Below are positions 1-7,634 of a stretch of 64,000 nt of DNA, in pieces (within the stretch, counting starts at the first letter, position 1; every line of letters starts with the position of its first letter). Under the pieces are notes generated by a model, which searched no databases, was not told the DNA's origin, and was given only the letters and a program-made list of their open reading frames with translations. The DNA comes from Deltaproteobacteria bacterium (GTDB taxonomy: Bacteria > Desulfobacterota > Binatia > Binatales > Binataceae). The stretch covers positions 1 through 64,000 of the forward strand of contig PLDK01000041.1 of NCBI GenBank assembly GCA_003135135.1, in the 5' to 3' direction. Made by a program: the position numbers and the translations under genes.

Positions 1-652
1 TTGCAGTCGCGGTCCTGGTCGCAGTTGCGGTCGCGGTGGCCGTCGCAGTCGCGGTGGCCGTCGCAGTCGCGGTGGCCGTCGCCGTCGCTGTCGAGGTTGC
101 CGTCGGTGTCGAGGTTGCAGTCACAGTCGGTGTCGCGGTTGCAGTCGGGGTCGGCTTCTTCTGGGTGGCTTTGCCCTTCAACTCGACGGTCGCCGAGGTC
201 GGCCCGGTGGTCGGGCCACTGCTGGTATTGGCGATGCTGATGCTTGCGTCCAGGTTCTTGTCGGCGCCGGTGGGGTTGAACGAAACGTCAACCTCCTGGG
301 CTATTCCGGCCGGAAGCGTCAGCGTTCCGCCCGCGCCATGAGAAAGTATGGGGGGGAATACAATCGTATAGTCGGAAGCGTCGGTGCCGCTGGGCGCGCC
401 GACGAGTACGGTCATCGGCAGCGTACCTTTGTTCGCGATGCTGAAATGCTTGGTCTGGTAGGTCGTTTTGTCGAGGTTGACGTTGAAGCTCAGCGACTTT
501 GGCGAAACAGAAAGTTTACTCGAGGGTGTACTGCTGTTGTCCGGCAGCACAAATGACTGCGCCAGAGCAGGCTGCGCAAACGCGCCAAGCAAAAACAGGA
601 ACGAGAAACTCAAGCACGCGACGGACCGCGTAAGCGACTGGTTGAAACGCAT
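1..652 (-). CDS. Secreted ASH-like domain protein with Thr-rich tail (3' end off the window)
   Basis: Reading leftward from an ATG at 650-652, the frame is open to the window edge (217 codons). Residues 1-32 form a signal peptide (hydrophobic run SFSFLFLLGAF, cleavage near ALAQ). Residues about 46-152 look like an ASH/HYDIN-type immunoglobulin-like domain ('choice-of-anchor D' style): LSVSPKSLSF, an N-F-N-P-T strand and a final VELKGKA. From residue 157 the protein becomes a Thr/Ala/Pro repeat that runs off the edge. GGGGAGGAC lies 9 nt before the ATG, and a promoter-like pair lies upstream. The shadow frames on the other strand read as MAVAVAV repeats and are not genes. Role is inferred to be surface exposed; the C-terminus is not visible. 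Confidence 0.82.
   Translation of the reverse strand, partial: MRFNQSLTRSVACLSFSFLFLLGAFAQPALAQSFVLPDNSSTPSSKLSVSPKSLSFNVNLDKTTYQTKHFSIANKGTLPMTVLVGAPSGTDASDYTIVFPPILSHGAGGTLTLPAGIAQEVDVSFNPTGADKNLDASISIANTSSGPTTGPTSATVELKGKATQKKPTPTATATPTVTATSTPTATSTATATATATATATATATATATATATRTATA
2..165 (-). repeat. Thr/Ala-codon minisatellite, array 1
   Basis: Degenerate repeats of GCGACN/GCNACN codons encode TATATA-type sequence in the partial left-edge gene. Every unit is a multiple of three bases, so copy-number change keeps the frame. Similar arrays occur in three other genes of the window. Confidence 0.8.
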
Positions 653-703
653 CGACAATGTCCTCCCCGAATAGCCCCAATGGCGGCGATAAAGCCGCAG
701 ACA

Positions 704-733
704 AAGTTAGGCCCCATCCGGTAAATTTGTCAA
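704..733 (-). promoter_or_regulatory. Sigma70-like promoter for the left-edge gene
   Basis: On the minus strand a perfect TTGACA (728-733) is followed after 18 nt by TAACTT (704-709), about 50 nt upstream of the ATG at 652. The -35 is perfect and the -10 is weak. Confidence 0.5.
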
Positions 734-901
734 GCGAAAAATCTCCGGCGTGATTCTGGCGGCGTTCTCAAGAGCACAAGTACCGCCCTTTGAGCCTTCG
801 GTTCGGGCCGTTCATGGTCAGGATTTTCCAAAATAAGTGACAACGAATTGTTATTTCACAAAAATTTCACCTTTTCGGTGAATTAAATCGACCCGCGCGC
901 C

Positions 902-931
902 TTGACGGTCTGACCGCAGTGGGCCTATAAA
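902..931 (+). promoter_or_regulatory. Sigma70-like promoter, TTGACG-18-TATAAA
   Basis: TTGACG (902-907) and TATAAA (926-931) are spaced 18 nt apart. A start near 938 would give a 5' leader of about 210 nt ahead of the ATG at 1151, which is unusually long. Confidence 0.55.
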
Positions 932-1110
932 GCAGGTCCGGGATTACGATTAGTTATTTTGGCTCATTGCGTAAGGTGGTCTATTTCGCCGCCACGCGGC
1001 TTGCGGTAGAGACCGCGGGCGTCGTCAGAAAGGAGGTTTGACAGAGCCGCACAGTCCCTCATGGATGGGGCGGGCACATTTTGGGGAAATGGGATTCCAC
1101 AGGTTTTTAA

Positions 1111-1140
1111 CGTCAGTAAACGTCTCGTCAGTAAATGTCT
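1111..1140 (+). repeat. 15-bp tandem repeat (x2) just upstream of a start codon
   Basis: CGTCAGTAAACGTCT (1111-1125) is followed directly by CGTCAGTAAATGTCT (1126-1140), one mismatch. The array ends immediately before the GGAGG that serves the ATG at 1151. It could be a protein-binding site or part of a translated leader (reads SVNVS twice). Confidence 0.8.
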
Positions 1141-1150
1141 CGGAGGAAGT

Positions 1151-2635
1151 ATGAAAAGATTGCTCTTGAGTTTTATCGTAGCGGGAGGCCTCGCTTTGAT
1201 GGCAGCCCCGCAAGCCGGCGCCACAACACCCGGCCTGTGCGGACACAGCTATGCAGTTCTCATTCAGGGAGCTGACACCAGCCTCGTTGCGGATGGACCC
1301 GTAACCGGCGCGGTCGGCGTTGGCGAACTGACGTTCGCTGCCGGCACTGCCACGGGTTGCGCCATAACCAGCGGCGAAATCATCTACAATGCAGGCGATG
1401 TCCAGACCAGCCCAATCGGCGTGTCTTTCGGGCCCGCAGCCTGTTACGGCGCCCTTTCGGGGCTTGGCGGAGTTCCGTGCTTCGACGGCGCCAACGACAT
1501 CACAGGTGGCAGCCTGACAGCCGGCGGCCCCGCGGGGACGTTCATTGTGGCATTTGGGGCGAATTATGCCTATTTTGACACAAGCATCGTCAGCGGCGTC
1601 TGGCCATTCGAGTTCTTGGTGGAGACCACCCTGGGCAACTCGGCTGCGCTTGGAAGCAGCCCGGCCGATGCGGCTGGCGTTAACGCCGCACTGCCTGGAA
1701 ATGGCGCTCCGGTCCTGGGCATCACGATGGAGAAGCAGGACGCGACGGATCCCGGGATCGCTTGGGGCACCGCGCCGTATAAGGGAGCGGATGCATTGCT
1801 CTGCACAGGGTTTGGTGCTAATTCGACCGACCTAGTTGCAGCAGGTCAGGCCGCAGCCACCTCCTACAACGGTTCTGCGATGACGGGTTCTTATGGCGCG
1901 ACCACTGGATCGTACGCAATCTTCAATGCGGGCCAGGCGGACGGAGAGTTGAGCTTCAACAACAACAATAGCTACGTCACCCCGGGCTCGGGGCCAGTCC
2001 CGAACAACAGCTTCTGCCCGTTCGTTTTGATTCCGGGTATCTACCTTCCGGGCGGCGGCGCGACCCAATCGATATTTGCTGATGGCACCAGCGACCTGGT
2101 CGCCTTGCTGCAAGTCTCCCCTGATTGCGAAAGTTCCAATCCGGCTAATCCAGCAACGGCGGGTGCGGGATATTCGGACAGCTCAGTGCAGTGGGGCGCA
2201 ACGGATGCAGACGCGTACGTGATCGTGACCGGTCTGATCAGCAACGCGACGGGTTTCGTACCTGCGGGCGAGTCGGCCACCTGCACCTCGTTAGAACAAT
2301 CGCCAGTTACCAGCACGATTGCGACCCTTGTCTCGACCACTCTAGTCGCGATCAACAAAACCGTGAACGGGACGGTCAAGGTGACCAACGGCAACGAAGC
2401 GGCCTGTGACATCGAGATCTCGATGCCCACGGCGTTCGGTGGCCCGTGCACGCTCAGCCTGGTCAACGGCCCGACAGTGGCAACCGCTGATGTCGGCCCG
2501 TCAGCTTCCACGATATTGGCGACCACAGCCTGCACCTGCACCGGACTCTCGGGTGGCTTGGCTACTGGCAGCATGACGATTTCGTCGGTAGCTTGCCCAG
2601 TGAGCGCGTCGGCCACGGTCGTGTGCAAGAACTAA
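1151..2635 (+). CDS. Secreted protein of unknown function, 494 aa
   Basis: Start chosen at ATG 1151 because GGAGGAAGT sits just upstream and the first 24 residues are a good signal peptide (Lys-Arg, hydrophobic LLLSFIVAGGLALMA, cleavage after AGA). An in-frame ATG at 1061 would bury the signal peptide. The mature protein is rich in Gly, Ala, Ser, Thr and Asn with about a dozen Cys residues, giving low-charge, beta-rich-looking sequence with no catalytic motif that I recognise. It ends in VVCKN. It is probably periplasmic, outer-surface or secreted, and the Cys may form disulfides. Its long leader with tandem repeats and an overlapping small frame suggests post-transcriptional control. No family assigned. 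Confidence 0.85.
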   Translation: MKRLLLSFIVAGGLALMAAPQAGATTPGLCGHSYAVLIQGADTSLVADGPVTGAVGVGELTFAAGTATGCAITSGEIIYNAGDVQTSPIGVSFGPAACYGALSGLGGVPCFDGANDITGGSLTAGGPAGTFIVAFGANYAYFDTSIVSGVWPFEFLVETTLGNSAALGSSPADAAGVNAALPGNGAPVLGITMEKQDATDPGIAWGTAPYKGADALLCTGFGANSTDLVAAGQAAATSYNGSAMTGSYGATTGSYAIFNAGQADGELSFNNNNSYVTPGSGPVPNNSFCPFVLIPGIYLPGGGATQSIFADGTSDLVALLQVSPDCESSNPANPATAGAGYSDSSVQWGATDADAYVIVTGLISNATGFVPAGESATCTSLEQSPVTSTIATLVSTTLVAINKTVNGTVKVTNGNEAACDIEISMPTAFGGPCTLSLVNGPTVATADVGPSASTILATTACTCTGLSGGLATGSMTISSVACPVSASATVVCKN

Positions 2636-2667
2636 GGGCGATTCGAAACTGATAACGTCGTAACCGG

Positions 2668-2693
2668 ACGGCGGGCCAGCAATGGCCCGCCGT
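2668..2693 (+). terminator. Strong hairpin after the 494-aa protein gene
   Basis: A perfect 11-bp GC-rich stem (ACGGCGGGCCA / TGGCCCGCCGT) closes on a GCAA tetraloop 33 nt after the stop. No U-tract follows, so it may act as a mRNA 3' stabiliser or a weak terminator. Confidence 0.6.
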
Positions 2694-2720
2694 TCGCATT
2701 CCCGCCGCTCGTTCGTCTTC

Positions 2721-2752
2721 TGTCATTGTACGGCGCAGCGAAGAATCCCGGT
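2721..2752 (+). repeat. REP-like repeat copy A
   Basis: TGTCATT, then GCGCAGCGAAGAATCCCGG at the 3' side of the GIY-YIG gene. The GAGCGAAGCGAAGAATCCC theme is a dispersed repeat that I know from many environmental bacterial genomes. Confidence 0.7.
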
Positions 2753-2758
2753 CTTTGC

Positions 2759-3058
2759 CTACGACTCAGCACTCAAGTCCCGCCACGAAGGGTTTTCTGC
2801 TTCGATGAGTGCAATCTTTCTCGCCCGCGATTGCCCCTTGATCTGTTTCTCGGCGGCGATTGCCGCGGCGATGTCGTCGGTCTCTTGAAAATAGACGAGA
2901 CGGTTGATCCTATAGCGCTTTGTGAATCCAGGTACCGCGCCGGTTTTGTGTTCATTCACACGCCGCTCGAGGTCATTGGTTACCCCGGTGTAGAGCGTTC
3001 GCGACGCGCTGCTCATTATATAGACGAAGTAGCGCTTGTTGCTCGATGGTTTCCGCAC
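2759..3058 (-). CDS. GIY-YIG nuclease superfamily protein, 99 aa
   Basis: The domain starts YFVYIMSSASRTLYTGVTND, matching the VYI...LYIGVTNDL signature of small stand-alone GIY-YIG proteins (UPF0213/YhbQ-like), with Thr replacing Ile in Y-I-G. The family Arg and the ERRVNEHK, GFTKRY and EKQIKGQSR blocks follow, and the end ENPSWRDLS is typical. The family is usually 80-100 aa, so the GTG at 3058 is the likely start. A longer frame reaching 3325 only translates flanking repeat DNA. Members cut DNA as structure- or site-specific nucleases, although many are uncharacterised. The gene lies between inverted repeat copies, which suggests it belongs to a mobile or self-propagating unit. Confidence 0.85.
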   Translation of the reverse strand: MRKPSSNKRYFVYIMSSASRTLYTGVTNDLERRVNEHKTGAVPGFTKRYRINRLVYFQETDDIAAAIAAEKQIKGQSRARKIALIEAENPSWRDLSAES

Positions 3059-3064
3059 ACAGCT

Positions 3065-3110
3065 ACCGGATCCGGGATTCTTCGCTGCGCAGACTCCGCT
3101 CTGAATGACA
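3065..3110 (-). repeat. REP-like repeat copy B (inverted)
   Basis: Read on the minus strand: TGTCATTCAGAGCG, an 11-base insertion relative to copy C, then GCGAAGAATCCCGGATCC. It borders the 5' end of the GIY-YIG gene. Confidence 0.75.
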
Positions 3111-3188
3111 CAAAAAAGGGGGAGGGGGAAGAATCGCGGACCGAACACTCCCGGCTCTGTGCTCCTTTGCCCTTCTGTCAATCCTTTT

Positions 3189-3226
3189 CTGTCATTCAGA
3201 GCGAAGCGAAGAATCCCGGATCCGAA
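3189..3226 (+). repeat. REP-like repeat copy C
   Basis: TGTCATTCAGAGCGAAGCGAAGAATCCCGGATCC in direct orientation with copy A, 80 bp beyond copy B and 80 bp before the next gene. Copies B and C share the TGTCATTCAGAGCG head and the GCGAAGAATCCCGGATCC tail. Confidence 0.75.
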
Positions 3227-3306
3227 ACTATTTCCGCGCCGCCGGTTTTCGCGTAAAGTGCGCGAACGGAAATGATCTCGAAAATTCAGCGTTTGGAAGG
3301 AGAGCA

Positions 3307-4137
3307 ATGGGTATGAAATTCGCATTCACCGCGGCCACCGTGATGGCCCTTGCGATGGCCGCTACCAGCGCGTCGGCCGGGGTTGTAATCTCGCAGGAGA
3401 TGGTCAACCAGACCGGCGCGCAAAAGACCGATCAGACCGTGATGGTCCAGGGTCACAAGCAGAAAGTCATCAGTGGCGATGATGAGGAGATCATTACCGA
3501 TCTCGACGGCGGCGCGATTTATATTATCAAGCCGAAGACCAAACAGTACTATCAGGGTAAGTTTCCGCCCGCCGGCGCGTACGCGATGAAACTGTTTTGG
3601 GAAGGAACATTCGTCGGAGTCGACAAGGCCAGCGGCGCCGATAAGGTGGCCGGATACGCCTGTCAGGATTACGCCGGCTCAGTGGCCGCCGCGCGCCACA
3701 TCCTCACAATGACTAAATGCGTGTCGAGCGACGCGCCCGGCGCCAAGGAGTACGTTGAGTTTCAAAAGGCGATGGCGGATAAGCTCAAGGGCACGCATCT
3801 GGCGCCCAAGGGTGAAACTCCTGACGGCATCCCGGTTTCATCGACGCGCACGATAGCGCCCACTCCCTACACGCCGCCGCCCTCACTTCCGCCCGCAGCG
3901 GCCAAGAAATTAATGGAGGCGATGGCCAAGGGCAACAAAACGGTCACCTTCAACACCACGGTTTCCAAAATCGAGGTAAAAGACCTTCCGGCTGAGACAT
4001 TTGCCGTGCCCGCCGGCTACACCAAGGGTGAAGCGCAACCGATAACCCCGCACCTTCTGAAGAAGCCCGGGCAGAGTCCGCCGTCGCCAGGCGCCGCCGC
4101 GGCACCGGGATCGCCCGCTGCTCCGGCCACGCATTGA
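3307..4137 (+). CDS. DUF4412-like secreted protein, 276 aa
   Basis: The start ATG 3307 follows GGAAGGAGAG. Residues 1-24 are a signal peptide ending SASA. The body (about 25-150) has the pattern of DUF4412-type periplasmic proteins: a VVISQEM strand, KTDQTVMVQGHKQKV, then DLDGGAIYIIKPKTKQYY and a GYACQDY segment. Such proteins read like sensors or carriers of unknown ligands; no enzymatic motif is known. A Pro-rich linker (about 185-200) precedes a second small strand region, and the C-terminus is low-complexity Pro/Ala/Gly. It stands alone on the + strand after the repeat unit. Function unknown; export is well supported. Confidence 0.8.
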   Translation: MGMKFAFTAATVMALAMAATSASAGVVISQEMVNQTGAQKTDQTVMVQGHKQKVISGDDEEIITDLDGGAIYIIKPKTKQYYQGKFPPAGAYAMKLFWEGTFVGVDKASGADKVAGYACQDYAGSVAAARHILTMTKCVSSDAPGAKEYVEFQKAMADKLKGTHLAPKGETPDGIPVSSTRTIAPTPYTPPPSLPPAAAKKLMEAMAKGNKTVTFNTTVSKIEVKDLPAETFAVPAGYTKGEAQPITPHLLKKPGQSPPSPGAAAAPGSPAAPATH

Positions 4138-4213
4138 GCTTGATCGACACGAATCGCGGAACTATCGTCATCGCAAGAGCCAAAAGTCAAAAGTGAAAAT
4201 GGGGTGAGCAGCG

Positions 4214-4603
4214 ATGAGATTGGAGACCAGCGCCGCGCACACGTCGCGCCTGGGGCTGGTGGTGATCGCGGCGGTTGTGTTCGCTGTCGGGCTTGGATTG
4301 GGGAACCTCGCGCCGGCGCGGGCACAGACCGATGATGCAGCGCAGAACGCGGCGAGCGATCCGGGACAGGACGCTCAGAGCCCAGACCCCGCCCAGCAGG
4401 CGCACGATGCCGCGGATGCGGCAGAGGCAGCGCTGGACGCGGCGACCGACGCGCGCAATCAGCTCGAGAGCGACGGCGCTTCGCAGGATCAGATCGATGC
4501 GGCCAATCAGGCGGTAACACAGGCGCGAGCGGCCAAGGATGCCGCCGATCAGGCAGCACAAACGGCTGATGACGGCGGGGCGGACGACGCGCAGAGCAAT
4601 TGA
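4214..4603 (+). CDS. Small exported Ala/Asp/Gln-rich protein, 129 aa
   Basis: ATG 4214 follows GGGGTGAG. Residues 1-38 form a signal peptide (VVIAAVVFAVGLGLG, cleavage near ARAQ). The mature part is almost all Ala, Asp, Gln and Asn with heptad-like Ala spacing (AADAAEAALDAATDARNQL), so one helix or coiled coil flanked by disordered acidic tails is likely. No homologous family is recognised. A lipoprotein Cys is absent, so it should be soluble in the periplasm or released. The strong signal peptide and RBS make a real gene likely despite low complexity. Confidence 0.65.
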   Translation: MRLETSAAHTSRLGLVVIAAVVFAVGLGLGNLAPARAQTDDAAQNAASDPGQDAQSPDPAQQAHDAADAAEAALDAATDARNQLESDGASQDQIDAANQAVTQARAAKDAADQAAQTADDGGADDAQSN

Positions 4604-4738
4604 GAAATCGGCAGGCTGGCGGCCTTGAAAGCGCGAGACCGAAACGCGCAGATATTGGTATTTTTGCTACTTGCTCAAGCCGCCTGATGGCGGCCTGAGG
4701 TCGCTGGGCGAACTGCTCCAGCTTGGGGGGGACGAGCG

Positions 4739-7414
4739 TTGAATTCGCAGGTTGGCCGCGCAAAAAAGCGCTATCGGCGCAGCTTCGGGATTGCGGCCGC
4801 AATGGTTGCCGTCGCGTTGTATGCGGCGATCGTGCTTGCCACCGGCACTACCTCCGACGTTGTGCTGGGCCAGTTGGGTTTCACCCACAACGTGCCCAAC
4901 CTGGTGGACGGTAAAGGACTGAACCGCCCGCAAGCGGTGGCGATCGATTCGAGCGCCACGCCCAATCGAGTTTACGTCGCCGATCAGGACAACAACCGGG
5001 TGCTGGGATGGAGAGACGCGGACTCATTCAGCAACGGCGCTGCGGCCGACCTGGTGATCGGGCAGCCCGATTTCCTCTCCTCAAAGTGCAACGGGAGCAA
5101 CGCCGCGGTCAGCGCCAACAGCCTGTGCGATCCAGCGGGAGTCGCGGTGGACGGGGCGGGCAACCTCTACGTGGCGGACGATTACAACAACCGGGTGCTG
5201 GAGTACACAAATCCGTTTGTGGCATGCAATAACACCTTCCCATGCGTGGGCGGTGCGGCCAACCTGGTCTTCGGCCAGGGCGCAAGCTTCAGGTCGGATT
5301 TGTGCAACTTCGACACCGTCGATAGCAGCTCCACCGCCATCGACTTGTGCAATCCAGCCGGAGTCGTGGTGGACGCGTTGGGCAACCTCTACGTGGCCGA
5401 TGGAGGCAACAACCGGGTGCTGGAGTACAACACCCCGCTGACCACCGATGTCACTGCGGACATGGTCTTCGGCCAGGGCGGGGACTTCACCTCGGATGCT
5501 GAGTGCAATTACGACAGCGGTTCTTCCGGCAGCGAGAGCACTGCCAACGACTTGTGCGATCCAGCCGGAGTTGCGGTGGACGCATTGGGCAACCTCTACG
5601 TCGCCGATCAAAGCAACAACCGCGTGGCCGAGTACAACACCCCGCTGTCCAGCGGCACCATCGCCGAACGGGTGTTAGGCCAGGATGATCTCCTACACAA
5701 CGTGGCCAACCTGGTGGACGCTGCGGGCCTGAACTTCCCTGAAGCGGTGGCGATCGACGCCAGCGCCATTCCGAATCGGCTTTACGTGGCCGATGAAGAA
5801 AACAACCGGGTGCTGGGCTGGAGAGATGCGGGCGCGTTCATCAACGGCGCTGCGGCCGACCTGGTGATCGGACAGCCCGATTTCCTCTCCTCTATGTGCA
5901 ACGGGATCAGCGCTACGGTCAGCGCCAACAGCCTGTGCTATCCAGAGGGAGTCGCGGTGGACGCGTTGGGCAACCTCTACGTGGCCGATGAAAACAACAA
6001 CCGGGTGCTCGAGTACGCCAATCCATTTTCGGCCTGCAACAACATCTTCCCGTGCGTGGGCGGTGGGGCCAATGTGGTCCTGGGGCAGGGCACGAGCTTC
6101 ACCTCGAATAGTTGCGATTACGACACCGGCGACGGCAATGTATTCTCCGGCGCCAGCGCAATCGACCAGTGCTACCCAAAGGGAGTCGCGGTGGACGGCG
6201 GGGGCAACCTTTACGTGGCGGATGCGAGCAACAGCCGGGTGCTCGAGTACAACGCCCCGCTGAGCACCGGCGCCGGCGCCGCGCGAGTCTTTGGGCAGGG
6301 CGGCAGCTTCACCACCAACGCGTGCAATTTCGACGGCGGCGCCGGTGTCCCCGCGCTCAGGCCGTCGTCCGCAATCGACCTCTGCGATCCATCTGGAGTC
6401 GGATTGGACGGCGGGGGCAACCTCTACGTGGCCGATCAAGACAACAACCGCGTGCTGGAGTACAACACTCCGCTGACCACCGATGTCACGGCGGATACGG
6501 TCTTTGGCCAGGGCGGGAGCTTCACGTCGCATGCGTGCAACTACGACGGCACCGGCTTTCCCAAGCCCCCCAGCGCCAAGGACTTGTGCGCTCCGACAGG
6601 AGTCGCGGTGGACGCGTCGCGCAACGTTTACGTCGCCGACGCAAGCAACAACCGGGTGCTGGAATACAACACTCCGCTGACCACCGGCACGACCGCCGAC
6701 CGGGTCTATGGCGCCTGCGGCAGTTTCACCTCGTCGGCATGCACGGGGCTCAGCGCTAACAGCCTGAGCGATCCGAAAGGAGTCGCAGTCGACGCGTCCG
6801 GCGACCTCTACGTGGCGGATTTCAATAACAGCCGGGTGCTCGAGTACGATCAGCCGCCGGCGACTCCCACGCCGACCGTTACTACAACGGCGACTCAGAC
6901 AGCCACGGCGACGGCAACGGCGACCGGTACTCCAACGGCAACGGCGACCAGCACTTCAACGGCGACGGCGACCAGCACTCCAACGGCGACGGCGACCAGC
7001 ACTTCAACGGCGACGGCGACCAGCACTTCAACGGCGACGGCGACTGCGACGCCGACGCCGGTGCCTGCATCTTTAAAGGTATCGCCCAAGGCGCTGCACT
7101 TCCCGGCCATCCTGGTGGGCAGCACCAGCAAGCCGGACAAAGTGAAGCTCTCCAATCCGCGCAACAAAAAGCAGGACGTGCAGATTCTCATCAAGGGTGC
7201 GGTGCCGACCGCGCCATTCGCCATCGATACTGCGCTCAGCACCTGTCGGGTCGGCATGCAGCTGGCGCCCAAGAGCGACTGCTACTTCTTCCTGACCTAC
7301 ACTGCCAGCGCGCTGGGCACGCAGACCGGGACCTTTACGATAACCGACGACTCGGAGGCGGCAGGTCGCGTGATCGTCAACCTGAGCGGCAAGGGGAAGG
7401 CGCCGAAGAAATGA
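4739..7414 (+). CDS. NHL-repeat propeller protein with Thr-rich linker and ASH-like C-terminus, 891 aa
   Basis: A TTG start (4739) preceded by GGGGGGGA gives a basic then hydrophobic N-terminus (1-36) that serves as signal peptide or anchor. Residues about 37-705 hold ten NHL units of the form GVAVD..GNLYVAD..NNRVLEY, separated by GQG.SFTS.CN segments with Cys pairs. A block beginning near 5041 recurs at 5851 with an 810-bp (270-residue) period, so the propeller grew by internal duplication. A Thr/Ala/Ser repeat (about 708-775) links to an ASH/choice-of-anchor D domain (776-891) that ends VNLSGKGKAPKK. NHL propellers bind protein or glycan ligands. The ligand here is unknown, and surface location is inferred. 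Confidence 0.85.
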   Translation: MNSQVGRAKKRYRRSFGIAAAMVAVALYAAIVLATGTTSDVVLGQLGFTHNVPNLVDGKGLNRPQAVAIDSSATPNRVYVADQDNNRVLGWRDADSFSNGAAADLVIGQPDFLSSKCNGSNAAVSANSLCDPAGVAVDGAGNLYVADDYNNRVLEYTNPFVACNNTFPCVGGAANLVFGQGASFRSDLCNFDTVDSSSTAIDLCNPAGVVVDALGNLYVADGGNNRVLEYNTPLTTDVTADMVFGQGGDFTSDAECNYDSGSSGSESTANDLCDPAGVAVDALGNLYVADQSNNRVAEYNTPLSSGTIAERVLGQDDLLHNVANLVDAAGLNFPEAVAIDASAIPNRLYVADEENNRVLGWRDAGAFINGAAADLVIGQPDFLSSMCNGISATVSANSLCYPEGVAVDALGNLYVADENNNRVLEYANPFSACNNIFPCVGGGANVVLGQGTSFTSNSCDYDTGDGNVFSGASAIDQCYPKGVAVDGGGNLYVADASNSRVLEYNAPLSTGAGAARVFGQGGSFTTNACNFDGGAGVPALRPSSAIDLCDPSGVGLDGGGNLYVADQDNNRVLEYNTPLTTDVTADTVFGQGGSFTSHACNYDGTGFPKPPSAKDLCAPTGVAVDASRNVYVADASNNRVLEYNTPLTTGTTADRVYGACGSFTSSACTGLSANSLSDPKGVAVDASGDLYVADFNNSRVLEYDQPPATPTPTVTTTATQTATATATATGTPTATATSTSTATATSTPTATATSTSTATATSTSTATATATPTPVPASLKVSPKALHFPAILVGSTSKPDKVKLSNPRNKKQDVQILIKGAVPTAPFAIDTALSTCRVGMQLAPKSDCYFFLTYTASALGTQTGTFTITDDSEAAGRVIVNLSGKGKAPKK
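6861..7065 (+). repeat. Thr/Ala/Ser-codon minisatellite, array 2
   Basis: The core is a 24-bp unit (ACGGCGACGGCGACCAGCAC then TTCA or TCCA) encoding TATATSTS or TATATSTP, four copies in near-perfect tandem, flanked by looser repeats. It joins the NHL propeller to the ASH domain. Confidence 0.85.
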
Positions 7415-7517
7415 ACGATTCGGCTTAAGCTCTTTCGATCTTGTCCTGCTTTCGCCCCGGGCATGTTCAGGAATGCCCCTGGTGCGTCAATATTAGCCGA
7501 TTTGGTCGCCCTCGGGC

Positions 7518-7546
7518 TTGATTGTTACCGCTTAATGAACTATTTA
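7518..7546 (+). promoter_or_regulatory. Promoter candidate for the polysaccharide operon, TTGATT-17-TATTTA
   Basis: TTGATT (7518-7523) and TATTTA (7541-7546) have ideal 17-nt spacing in a locally AT-rich stretch, about 90 nt ahead of the first glycosyltransferase. The gap 7415-7634 holds nothing else that I recognise apart from a 6-bp stem near 7460-7480. Confidence 0.5.
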
Positions 7547-7634
7547 TCGCACCTAACGCTATCTGAGTAGCGTAAACACCACTGTACATGACTTGGATTC
7601 GAGCGTCAGGATTTTCCATGCTCGACGACTGAAA

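Larger units (their letters stand above)
734..1150. other. Divergent intergenic region and long leader
   Basis: This region separates two divergent secreted-protein genes. It holds a short hairpin at 866-882 (TTCACC, loop TTTTC, GGTGAA), a promoter-like pair at 902-931 and a strong Shine-Dalgarno-like AAAGGAGG at 1029-1036 with no well-spaced start codon. A possible 29-codon reading frame (ATG 1065, TGA 1152-1154) overlaps the ATG of the next gene. No other gene is visible. Confidence 0.5.
2721..3110. mobile_element. Candidate 390-bp GIY-YIG unit bounded by inverted repeats
   Basis: A copy of a short repeat starting TGTCATT (2721) and a second in the opposite orientation ending AATGACA (3110) enclose one GIY-YIG gene and little else. 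The two ends share TGTCATT and an identical 19-bp core GCGCAGCGAAGAATCCCGG. A third copy lies outside at 3189-3226. The layout looks like a miniature mobile or REP-like unit. No target-site duplication could be recognised with confidence, and mobility is inference. Confidence 0.5.

Noticed and set aside
36-341. Plus-strand frame reading MAVAVAVAV...
   Set aside because: It is the antisense shadow of the Thr/Ala repeat in the left-edge gene. Similar shadows occur opposite arrays 2-5.
3059-3325. Extended N-terminus of the GIY-YIG protein
   Set aside because: The extension only translates flanking repeat DNA and overlaps the start of the 3307 gene. The domain itself is normally 80-100 residues.
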